From positions 1 through 12,924 of the forward strand of contig JAKIYU010000049.1 in assembly GCA_022708385.1 (NCBI GenBank): 12,924 nucleotides of DNA. The letters are read 5' to 3'. This document shows positions 7,144-12,924 of the stretch, piece by piece. Positions within the stretch are counted from its first letter, which is position 1, and the number at the start of each line of letters is the position of its first letter. Both the position numbers and the translations under genes were made by a program. Under the pieces are notes generated by a model. It was given only the letters and a program-made list of their open reading frames with translations. It made no database searches and was not told the DNA's origin. This stretch comes from Bacteroidota bacterium. GTDB taxonomy: Bacteria; Bacteroidota; Bacteroidia; Bacteroidales; PXBB01.

Positions 7144-8133
7144 TCAGGGTTCTTTGTAGGAAAAGATAATAGATTCAAGCTGGATAATATAATTTCTCTT
7201 GTCGAAACGCGGGGCATATACAAAACCGTCGAGGGTAATTATCTTTTGTTGCGTAGAATCTGTAAAAGTATAATTGATAAACGGCCCACCCATAAAATCC
7301 CCTTTCATATCCCAAAGGCCTCTTGTTTCAACAGCAAAACGATTATTAAACGTAGTCTTTTTCGAAACAGGCAACACCACCTTGTGCGAAACCTGCATGA
7401 AGGAGCCATCACGGGGACCGGGAATATGTATCCTGGTCAGGGAATCTCTCAGGTTCAGTATGTATGTACTGTTAAAACTGATAGTGTCGGTATAGGGATA
7501 GGTATATACAAGCAAACCCATACTGGTTTCTTCTGTTTCCCTTCTTATCCAGCAGAAATCGCCTGATTTTTTAGCCATGAAGTATCCTTTGGGCAGCGTC
7601 ATGCTGAAGCCAAAGCCCTGTTGCAGGGCATTTGTTAACGACATATCCTGCTCGTTTGAAAAACTTTTCTGCATGCGCTTTCTTTCTGTTTCGTAAAGCA
7701 GAGCAATTATCTGCTTGCTGTGCTTTTCGAGCATTTCTACAAAGCCCCCGGGTGTTTGCGAAACCATTTTGATAACCAGTTGCGGCTGTGCCCATACATC
7801 TTTTCTGATCTCCATCATGTCTTTACTGATACTGTCTTTGATTTCGACTATGATGATATTGCGGTGCGACTGAAAAATCTTTGAGAAGTCGCCTGGTTCG
7901 ATATGGGCCAGGTTAAATAAAGGCTCCGGCTGGTTAAGCACCTGGTATTCGGCTGTAAAAATCTGCTTAATATTGTTTCCTGCTGTGCCGTCCCAATGAA
8001 ATCTGTCGATAACAAAAAGGACTTCGGCTGTTTTACCTGTGGAAGATGGCAGACCGCTATTGTTGTTTTTACATGAAATACTTAATATAAGGCAAACAAG
8101 CAATATACCTGAGAGAAATAGGTTGTTTTTCAT
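7144..8133 (-). CDS. DUF4837 family lipoprotein
   Basis: This 329-residue protein has a lipoprotein signal: a hydrophobic stretch at 5-17 followed by LSISC, with the likely lipidated cysteine at 21 and then KNNNSG. The remainder matches what I recall of DUF4837, a Bacteroidota-restricted family without known biochemistry. Recognisable segments are the early VLFVIDRFHWDG, GFGFSMTLPKGYFMAKK in the middle, and a C-terminal part with GLWDMKGDFMGGPFINY. There is no catalytic motif that I can identify. It follows the LysM transglycosylase by 44 bp and is probably co-transcribed, which suggests a role in the cell envelope. Confidence 0.85.
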   Translation of the reverse strand: MKNNLFLSGILLVCLILSISCKNNNSGLPSSTGKTAEVLFVIDRFHWDGTAGNNIKQIFTAEYQVLNQPEPLFNLAHIEPGDFSKIFQSHRNIIIVEIKDSISKDMMEIRKDVWAQPQLVIKMVSQTPGGFVEMLEKHSKQIIALLYETERKRMQKSFSNEQDMSLTNALQQGFGFSMTLPKGYFMAKKSGDFCWIRRETEETSMGLLVYTYPYTDTISFNSTYILNLRDSLTRIHIPGPRDGSFMQVSHKVVLPVSKKTTFNNRFAVETRGLWDMKGDFMGGPFINYTFTDSTQQKIITLDGFVYAPRFDKRNYIIQLESIIFSYKEP

Positions 8134-8177
8134 GGCCGTGTGTCAATTTTGAGAAAAGAATAGTTTGGTACCGGATA

Positions 8178-10016
8178 TCAGCTTTTATCTTTGACAGGAA
8201 GTTTGAGTTTCTGCCCCAGGCGCAGGTTGTTATCCTTCAGGCTGTTGAGTTTCTTTATGTCTTCAACAGTTACGCTTTCGTAGCGTTGGGCAATATTCCA
8301 GAGGGTGTCGCCTTTCTGTACGGTATGATAGATATATTTGGGATTGTTCTCAGTATTGCTTTTTGGGGAAGGTATTTGCCCGGCTAATTCAGTATGCACG
8401 GTATCGGCAGGGGTTTGCACCTCTACGGCTACAGTGGTATGAGGCGGTTCAGCCGTTTTTGCTGTAACCGGACTTGCCAGGGTAAGTGTAGTATCTATTT
8501 GTTGTTCAATGGCTGCCTGGGTTTCGAGCATGTTGAGTTCTTTTACGGGTTCCAAAACGGGAATGTGAATAACCAACTGCTGACCGGGTGTAATATTGAG
8601 GTTCTTTATTGAATTCCATAACCGTATATTATCTACAGTGCAGGAGTACTTTTGAGCAATATTACGCAGATTATCATTTTTTTCTACGGTATAAAACTCT
8701 TTTATTGTATTCTGGGGTGGTTTGGGTAAGATAATTTCGGGCTTCTCCTGCGTAACAATCAATTTTTGCCCGGGGTGTATGGCGGTGCCTTTAAGCCTGT
8801 TCCATTTTTGTAACTCGCTGATAGTGCAACCATACTTACGCGAAATAACACCTAAAGATTCTCCTTTGCGTACGGTGTGGCTTTCAGTGTAAACGGGTTT
8901 GATGTTATTGCGGGCCATGTAGTCTTCTTTGATGAGTTGCTCAAGTGTCTTAAAACTGTATATTTCTTTTTCATTGGCTATAAATTCACCAATTTTGTCG
9001 TATGGAAGTTTTACCACATAATTTTTTTCCAATGAAGCCGGCACAACATATTTCTTAAAAGTCGGATTAAGTGAAATGATTTCATCCATAGGTATGTTCA
9101 GGGCTTCGGAAAGCTGTTCAAATGTGATTTTTTCACTAACTGTGATGGTATCTGTTTTTATATACAGATATTCAGGGTAAACGGGATAGAGATTATGCTC
9201 CGAAGCGTGAGACAACACATAGGAGGCAGCAATAAAAACGGGCACATAACTTTGTGTTTCACGGGGCATATATTTTCTCACAGTCCAGTAGTCCATTTCG
9301 CCCCCTGCCCGCCTGATGGCTTTGTTCACATTGCCGGCACCGGCATTGTAGGCGGCCAGAACAAGCGCCCAGTCGTTATAAATCTTGTATAAATCTACAA
9401 AATGTTCACACGCCGCTATGGTGGCTTTATAGGGGTCGTATCTGTCGTCAACGTATGAGCTGACTTCAAGCCCGTACAACTTTCCGGTGTTGAACATAAA
9501 CTGCCATAAACCGGCAGCCCCGGCACGCGAAATAGCGGTGGGATTGAGAGCAGATTCAATGACAGCCAGGTATTTAAGCTCAAGAGGTAAATTATATTTG
9601 TCGAGGGTTTCTTCAAAAAGAGGAAAATAATAGGCTGCAAGACCTAACAAACGTGAAGTTAAACCTCTCTTTTTATAAACATAAAGCTCAATAAATTTTC
9701 TGACATCTTCGTTGTAAACATAAGGAAAAGGAGAATTGATATTCATTTTCTTTATTGAGGCCTTGTATTTCTCTTCTGTAAACTGGGGTATTTCATCCGG
9801 TTTGTACTTAAATACATTAAGCGAAGCGGTATCGGCATAAAACATTTTGCCTTTAAATAACATTGAAGCTGCAAGGTCATCAAGTCTTGATACTATCAGG
9901 TCGTCGTTAATATCTGTAGTGTCGGGGTCTTTTATGCTATCGGTGTTGGGACGGGCTTTGGCAATAAATGAAGTAAAAACCAAAAGCTGTAAAAAAAAGA
10001 TGCATTTTAATTTCAT
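8178..10016 (-). CDS. Secreted LysM lytic transglycosylase (MltD-like)
   Basis: This enzyme cleaves peptidoglycan glycan strands, leaving 1,6-anhydro ends. From ATG 10016 it has 612 residues. A signal peptide covers about 1-22 (MKLKCIFFLQLLVFTSFIAK). The SLT domain spans about 135-275, with the catalytic glutamate E154 in AVIESALNP, GAAGLWQFM at 166-174 and AYNAG at 222-226. A weak LysM-like segment lies at about 287-337. Three clear LysM modules follow: 378-421 (HTVRKGESLGVISRKYG), 440-483 (FYTVEKNDNLRNIAQKYS) and 562-607 (YHTVQKGDTLWNIAQRYE). A Pro/Thr-rich linker of about 70 residues separates the last two. The longer frame from 10037 would place MIEIHFN before the signal peptide and is less likely. 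The architecture is like MltD but with more LysM copies than E. coli MltD. Confidence 0.93.
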   Translation of the reverse strand: MKLKCIFFLQLLVFTSFIAKARPNTDSIKDPDTTDINDDLIVSRLDDLAASMLFKGKMFYADTASLNVFKYKPDEIPQFTEEKYKASIKKMNINSPFPYVYNEDVRKFIELYVYKKRGLTSRLLGLAAYYFPLFEETLDKYNLPLELKYLAVIESALNPTAISRAGAAGLWQFMFNTGKLYGLEVSSYVDDRYDPYKATIAACEHFVDLYKIYNDWALVLAAYNAGAGNVNKAIRRAGGEMDYWTVRKYMPRETQSYVPVFIAASYVLSHASEHNLYPVYPEYLYIKTDTITVSEKITFEQLSEALNIPMDEIISLNPTFKKYVVPASLEKNYVVKLPYDKIGEFIANEKEIYSFKTLEQLIKEDYMARNNIKPVYTESHTVRKGESLGVISRKYGCTISELQKWNRLKGTAIHPGQKLIVTQEKPEIILPKPPQNTIKEFYTVEKNDNLRNIAQKYSCTVDNIRLWNSIKNLNITPGQQLVIHIPVLEPVKELNMLETQAAIEQQIDTTLTLASPVTAKTAEPPHTTVAVEVQTPADTVHTELAGQIPSPKSNTENNPKYIYHTVQKGDTLWNIAQRYESVTVEDIKKLNSLKDNNLRLGQKLKLPVKDKS

Positions 10017-10075
10017 ATTGAAATGAATTTCAATCAATTAATTGATAAAAAGAGAACTCTTTTAATTTAAAATTA

Positions 10076-10106
10076 CAAACATAGAAAATATTTCTTAATA
10101 AAACAA
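10076..10106 (-). promoter_or_regulatory. Promoter of the lytic transglycosylase-DUF4837 unit
   Basis: The minus strand has TTG (10106-10104), then 20 bases, then TATGTTTG (10083-10076). This matches the Bacteroidota -33/-7 arrangement closely. The leader to ATG 10016 would be about 50 bases and contains the palindrome TCAATTAATTGA. The promoter sits just beyond the ferritin terminator. Confidence 0.65.
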
Positions 10107-10120
10107 TAATATTTTTCAAT

Positions 10121-10152
10121 AAAAAAAGCCTCTCAGTTTCTTGAAAGGCTTT
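10121..10152 (-). terminator. Rho-independent terminator of the ferritin gene
   Basis: In the minus-strand RNA a 10-bp stem with one G-U pair (arms AAAGCCTTTC and GAGAGGCTTT, loop AAGAAACT) is followed by a run of seven U (A 10127-10121 on the plus strand). It begins 23 bases after the ferritin stop codon. Confidence 0.85.
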
Positions 10153-10175
10153 ATGTGTAATAATTTATAATTCTG

Positions 10176-10682
10176 CTATTCTGCAGCTGGGGCAGAAGGC
10201 GCTCTGAGCGACATGATATCCCTGTCGAAAAGATACATATTGTGCGCACCTAAAATATTTAACTTATCTAAAATGCGTTGTACAGAAGCTTCTTCTTCGC
10301 GTTGTTCAAAAATAAACCATTGCAACCAGTTCTGACTTGCAAAGTCTTTTTCTTCAACCGCTACATGCATGATTTCGTTTATTGAATTGGAAATAAACTG
10401 TTCGTGTTTCAAGGCTTCGGTAAAGAGAAATTTTACATCATGGAAAACAGATTCAGGTTTTTCAATAGCAGGCAAAATGGCTTTACCGCCTTTTTCGTTT
10501 ATAAAACGTATGAACTTAAGCATGTGCAGGTGTTCTTCTTCAGCCTGTGCATAAAACCAGTTGGCAATACCTTCATAGCCCTGTGTCTCAGCCCATGATG
10601 CCATAGCTAAGTATAAATTTGAGGAGAAAGCTTCCTTGCCTATCTGCTCATTCATAATGGTTTCTAATTTTTTCGATAACAT
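10176..10682 (-). CDS. ftnA: Non-haem bacterial ferritin
   Basis: This iron-storage protein forms a 24-subunit shell and oxidises Fe(II). The 168 residues form the usual four-helix bundle. All ferroxidase ligands known from E. coli FtnA are at the same numbers: E17, E50, H53, E94, Q127 and E130. The third-site residues E49, E126 and E129 are also present. No Met ligand for haem in the bacterioferritin pattern is seen, so it is FtnA-type, not Bfr. The C-terminal tail LRAPSAPAAE is short and probably disordered. It is a single-gene transcript with its own promoter and terminator. Confidence 0.96.
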   Translation of the reverse strand: MLSKKLETIMNEQIGKEAFSSNLYLAMASWAETQGYEGIANWFYAQAEEEHLHMLKFIRFINEKGGKAILPAIEKPESVFHDVKFLFTEALKHEQFISNSINEIMHVAVEEKDFASQNWLQWFIFEQREEEASVQRILDKLNILGAHNMYLFDRDIMSLRAPSAPAAE

Positions 10683-10724
10683 AATTATTGATTTTGTTTA
10701 TTAATACTAAATTTAAATTATATG

Positions 10725-10760
10725 CAAAAATATAAAAAACAGGCTTTCAACAAACGTTTG
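10725..10760 (-). promoter_or_regulatory. Ferritin promoter overlapping the rpoD terminator
   Basis: The minus strand reads TATTTTTG (10732-10725), a match to TAnnTTTG. A TTTG lies 18 bases upstream, inside the hairpin of the rpoD terminator at 10742-10774. The leader to ATG 10682 would be about 37 bases and very AT-rich. Spacing is one base shorter than the usual 19-20, so the -33 assignment is tentative. Confidence 0.55.
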
Positions 10761-10774
10761 TTATTTTGAAAGCC
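10734..10774 (-). terminator. Rho-independent terminator of rpoD
   Basis: A perfect 9-bp inverted repeat, GGCTTTCAA (10742-10750) and TTGAAAGCC (10766-10774), is followed on the minus strand by TG and six T (10739-10734). The loop contains the perfect palindrome AACAAACGTTTGTT (10749-10762), so a second nested fold is possible. It begins 23 bases after the sigma factor stop codon. Confidence 0.85.
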
Positions 10775-10797
10775 CGTTAATTTTTGTTAAAATAACT

Positions 10798-11664
10798 TTA
10801 CCTGCAGAGGTAAGATTTAAGCAGTTTGCTTCTCGAATTCTTTTTAAGCCGCCTGATAGCTTTTTCCTTTATCTGTCTGACTCTTTCCCTGGTGAGGTCG
10901 AATTTTATAGCAATCTCATCAAGTGTAAGGCCGTGGTTAATACCTATTCCAAAGTAAAGGTTGATAATGTCGCGTTCTTTTTCCGATAAAGTGGCTAAGG
11001 AACGTTGAATTTCTTTGGAAAGAGATTCGTAGATAAGTTTGTCGTCGGTGTCGGGCAGGTCTTCGTTTACAAACACATCAAGCAAGGAGCCTTCTTCACC
11101 CTGCACCAGCGGAGCGTCCACAGAGATGTGGCGGGTGGATATACGCAGCGATTCTTTAACCTTGTCCTCAGAAAGTTCGAGCGACTTGGCCAGTTCGTCG
11201 GCTGAGGGAGCTCTTTCGTAAAGCTGTTCGAGCTTTGAGGATTCTTTTTTTATTTTGTTAAGTGAACCCACCTGGTTGAGTGGAAGACGCACTATACGCG
11301 ATTGTTCGGCAAGAGCCTGGAGGATCGACTGGCGTATCCACCATACGGCATAAGAAATAAATTTAAACCCTCTTGTTTCGTCGAAACGCTGGGCAGCTTT
11401 TATAAGGCCGAGATTGCCCTCGTTGATAAGGTCGGGCAGGCTTAAGCCCTGGTTCTGGTATTGCTTGGCCACAGATACCACAAAGCGCAGGTTCGATTTG
11501 GTAAGTTTCTCAAGCGCGACAGTATCGCCTGCTTTGATTTTTTGTGCTAATAATACTTCCTCTTCGGCAGAAATCAGCTCCTCTTTCCCAATTTCCTGTA
11601 GGTACTTGTCGAGCGAAGCGGTTTCCCTGTTGGTGATTGATTTTGTGATTTTTAGTTGACGCAT
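10798..11664 (-). CDS. rpoD: Primary RNA polymerase sigma factor (RpoD/SigA)
   Basis: This sigma-70 factor directs RNA polymerase to housekeeping promoters. At 288 residues it has the short form typical of Bacteroidota, without region 1.1 or the non-conserved insertion. Region 1.2 covers about 14-46 (DKYLQEIGKEELIS). Region 2 covers about 50-120, with the -10-melting segment FISYAVWWIRQSI at 102-114. Region 3 covers about 120-200. Region 4 covers about 218-275, with the helix-turn-helix LTLDEIAIKFDLTRERVRQI at 246-265. In this phylum the factor recognises TTTG/TTG at -33 and TAnnTTTG at -7, which is the basis for the promoter calls here. It is a single-gene transcript with its own terminator. 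Confidence 0.96.
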   Translation of the reverse strand: MRQLKITKSITNRETASLDKYLQEIGKEELISAEEEVLLAQKIKAGDTVALEKLTKSNLRFVVSVAKQYQNQGLSLPDLINEGNLGLIKAAQRFDETRGFKFISYAVWWIRQSILQALAEQSRIVRLPLNQVGSLNKIKKESSKLEQLYERAPSADELAKSLELSEDKVKESLRISTRHISVDAPLVQGEEGSLLDVFVNEDLPDTDDKLIYESLSKEIQRSLATLSEKERDIINLYFGIGINHGLTLDEIAIKFDLTRERVRQIKEKAIRRLKKNSRSKLLKSYLCR

Positions 11665-11728
11665 TTCTTATAATTAGTTAATAATCAGATGCTTATGAAA
11701 TTGATAAGAATATGGCATTTGGGGAGTG

Positions 11729-11736
11729 CAAAGATA
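11729..11736 (-). promoter_or_regulatory. -7 box of rpoD
   Basis: The minus strand reads TATCTTTG, a full match to TAnnTTTG, about 65 bases before ATG 11664. No clear -33 TTG lies 19-20 bases upstream (GTG at about 21). The leader would be about 55-60 bases. Confidence 0.5.
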
Positions 11737-11880
11737 TGAAAATTTTTCGGATTTTTCACTATAATTTCCAATTTTTATTTCCATTTATTTTTACCCTCAA
11801 TATTTACATGTAAAAGAATACGAAAAATTTACGGTTTTGTTGCAAATAAAGGGAGATAATTTCTATTTATATCCACTATG
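11737..11880. other. AT-rich stretch upstream of rpoD
   Basis: This is a strongly AT-rich stretch beyond the rpoD -7 box. I see no open frame with coding character, no palindrome of note and no well-formed promoter in it. Confidence 0.4.
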
Positions 11881-12000
11881 CGAACCATGGTTTAACCGCA
11901 GCGAGATACCCTGTAATGTCACCCTTTCAGCCTTTATACCCCGTTTCTATATGTGTTAGAATAATTTCATCCCTTCGGGATTGCTATATATTTTTTTAAA
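11880..12000. repeat. Two diverged units of a palindromic repeat, with flanking palindromes
   Basis: TAATGTCACCCTTTC (11914-11928) and TAATTTCATCCCTTC (11962-11976) match at 12 of 15 positions and are 48 bases apart. The second unit contains the hairpin ATCCC-TTC-GGGAT (11969-11981) followed by a T tract. The perfect 10-bp palindrome AACCATGGTT lies at 11883-11892, just before. Read on the minus strand the units resemble CCGAAGGGATGA-type intergenic repeats that I recall from Bacteroidota genomes. Confidence 0.6.
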
Positions 12001-12066
12001 TAACAAACAGCCAACTTCGACACTGAATTCCGAACTCCGATTTTTCTGCTCTTTTTACCGCAAAGT

Positions 12067-12119
12067 CCTCAAAGGAGGTGCTTCCGATTCTCCCCATAAC
12101 CATCGGGATGGGTAGGGGG
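12067..12119. repeat. Two adjacent hairpins
   Basis: CCTC-AAAG-GAGG lies at 12067-12078. A second, interrupted inverted repeat at about 12092-12119 pairs CCCC with GGGG and CCATC with GATGG, around an internal loop of ATAA and GTA. I see no open frame or promoter here. Confidence 0.5.
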
Positions 12120-12221
12120 AAATAACAGCTAAATAATAAACTGGCTGCTGAACCGATAGCTGCCCCACTGCTGCTTCCGGTAGTATGAGTATTATAAAGA
12201 AAAAGCTGTTTATTGAACCAT

Positions 12222-12280
12222 AGGGACTAAAGTCCTATACAAGGGTGGTTTTCATAGCATAACATAATAGGGCTTTAGCC
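12222..12280. repeat. Paired CTAAAG/CTTTAG palindromes
   Basis: GGACTAAAGTCC (12224-12235) and GGCTTTAGCC (12271-12280) are perfect palindromes that share a CTAAAG or CTTTAG core, 36 bases apart. They look like the two ends of one element. Comparable pairs are frequent between Bacteroidota genes, from memory. Confidence 0.55.
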
Positions 12281-12317
12281 AAAAATATCAAAACGAAAAA
12301 TCGACCAAAAAAAATAA

Positions 12318-12354
12318 TTTCCCCGTAGGGCTTGCTTGACGGAAGACAGGGAAA
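12318..12354. repeat. Nested hairpin with TTTCCC/GGGAAA arms
   Basis: TTTCCC (12318-12323) and GGGAAA (12349-12354) form outer arms, with CCGT (12323-12326) and ACGG (12339-12342) as an inner pair. The pairs share one base at 12323, so they are partly alternative folds. This is the weakest palindrome of the cluster. Confidence 0.35.
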
Positions 12355-12360
12355 AATGTC

Positions 12361-12400
12361 AATAGCCACGGGTAAGCGAAGCGAACCCCGTGGCGTTATT
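12361..12400. repeat. GCCACGGG/CCCGTGGC hairpin
   Basis: A perfect 8-bp stem (12365-12372 with 12387-12394) encloses TAAGCGAAGCGAAC. It extends by AATA and TATT after a two-base bulge. The loop holds a GCGAAGCGAA repeat. This form, CCACGGG with a CGAAGCGA loop, is one I recall as an intergenic repeat in Bacteroidota. Confidence 0.6.
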
Positions 12401-12413
12401 AGAAAAATATAAG

Positions 12414-12464
12414 GGTTTTGGCATGTGAATTTGCTGCGTATTTGGCAAATTCCATGACAAAACC
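12414..12464. repeat. Long imperfect hairpin, 19 bp paired
   Basis: GGTTTTG (12414-12420) pairs with CAAAACC (12458-12464). After a G/A mismatch, CATG (12422-12425) pairs with CATG (12453-12456). After a bulged T, GAATTTGC (12427-12434) pairs with GCAAATTC (12445-12452). The loop is TGCGTATTTG. A run of T begins at about 12478, some 14 bases beyond, which is too far for a standard terminator. Confidence 0.65.
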
Positions 12465-12482
12465 GCAGAGAAAAATATTTTT

Positions 12483-12520
12483 TTTAAATTGAAATTCTTA
12501 TTTTTACGCCTCAATTTAAA
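12483..12520. repeat. 10-bp inverted repeat upstream of the PEGA-like gene
   Basis: TTTAAATTGA (12483-12492) and TCAATTTAAA (12511-12520) are perfect inverted copies separated by 18 bases, ending 26 bases before ATG 12547. It could be a leader hairpin or an operator. TATTTTTA at 12499-12506, one base off the -7 consensus, lies between the arms, but no -33 is seen at a proper distance. Confidence 0.5.
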
Positions 12521-12546
12521 TTATTTCTACATAGAATATTAACACC

Positions 12547-12924
12547 ATGTTATATTTAAGAAACTTCTTTTTTGTTCTACTGTTCTGCCTGCCGGGCCTG
12601 TCCATGGCCGATGAGTTTGTGGTTATCTCCTTCAAGCACCGCCCCGAGAGCACGGCTGCACGTGAGCGCGTTGAGATTGATGTAAACGACCGCAAGTGCG
12701 CCCTTATCATCGTAAAAACAGATGTGGATCTCTCAAACGCTATGTTCGATGCCAACCCCATGGTGTGCAAAAGTCGTAAGGAAGCCCCGGGCGAGTGGTG
12801 GGTGTACGTGGCGCCCGGCAGCACCAAGCTGCAGATTAAACGGGACGGTTTTATCCCTTTCGATTATTTTTTTCCTAAGGATACCCCCATAGAAAGCCTT
12901 AATACCTACGAGCTGCGCATCACC
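12547..12924 (+). CDS. Secreted PEGA-like domain protein, partial at window edge
   Basis: The visible 126 residues start at ATG 12547 and run off the right edge. A signal peptide is clear: a hydrophobic stretch (FFFVLLFCLPGLSMA) with probable cleavage before DEF at about 22. What follows, FVVISFKHRPESTAARERVE, then CALIIVKTD, then GEWWVYVAPGSTKLQIKRDGFIPFDYFF, resembles the N-terminal domain of Bacteroidota exported proteins with a PEGA-like beta fold, in which GEYWVYVSPG and GFIPLDY are typical. Such proteins often continue into a SUMF1-type, caspase-like or repeat domain, which cannot be judged here. It has clearly higher GC than the intergenic stretch before it. Confidence 0.75.
   Translation, partial: MLYLRNFFFVLLFCLPGLSMADEFVVISFKHRPESTAARERVEIDVNDRKCALIIVKTDVDLSNAMFDANPMVCKSRKEAPGEWWVYVAPGSTKLQIKRDGFIPFDYFFPKDTPIESLNTYELRIT

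Noticed and set aside
11880..12470. Possible CRISPR array
   Set aside because: The palindromes differ from each other and are irregularly spaced; there is no constant repeat-spacer pattern and no cas gene.
12516..12827. 103-codon minus-strand frame
   Set aside because: It is antisense to the PEGA-like gene, whose plus-strand frame has a signal peptide and family resemblance.

Overview
The window looks like chromosomal DNA from a Bacteroidota (probably Bacteroidales-type) bacterium. The evidence is a short primary sigma factor without region 1.1, several start regions with a TAnnTTTG -7 box and no strong Shine-Dalgarno, a DUF4837 lipoprotein, a YciO-type protein and a BadF-type kinase that best fit Bacteroidota relatives, and intergenic palindromic repeats of the kind common in that phylum.

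Layout. Positions 1-1393 (minus): a kinase of the BadF/BcrA/NagK-like ATPase family with a broken frame, followed 3 bp later by a YciO-type YrdC-domain gene that runs off the left edge. Positions 1394-2823: an accessory, AT-rich segment with a Bro-N/DinD-like gene, a direct-repeat family on both sides of it, and a 140-bp pyrimidine-rich tract. Positions 2824-4444 (minus): ychF and aroK, overlapping by 8 bp. A 21-bp palindrome carrying back-to-back -7 boxes separates them from the plus-strand argS (one-base frameshift) and a SpoU/TrmH-type rRNA 2'-O-methyltransferase, ending at 7102. Positions 7144-10016 (minus): a secreted LysM lytic transglycosylase followed by the DUF4837 lipoprotein. Positions 10121-11664 (minus): non-haem ferritin and the primary sigma factor RpoD, each with its own terminator. 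Positions 11665-12546: an 880-bp non-coding stretch holding a mosaic of at least seven different palindromes. Position 12547 to the right edge (plus): the start of a secreted PEGA-like protein.

Most genes are housekeeping: translation (ArgS, the SpoU methyltransferase, YchF, YciO-type protein), aromatic amino acid synthesis (AroK), transcription (RpoD), iron storage (ferritin) and envelope maintenance (transglycosylase plus lipoprotein). I see no convincing new multi-gene system. The parts that known genes do not explain are the repeat mosaic at 11880-12470, the repeat-flanked Bro-N island at 1.6-2.8 kb, the shared palindromic promoter between ychF and argS, and a ferritin promoter whose upstream element lies inside the rpoD terminator hairpin. 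Two reading frames are broken. The argS one is most simply a sequencing or assembly error. The kinase one may be a real short deletion.
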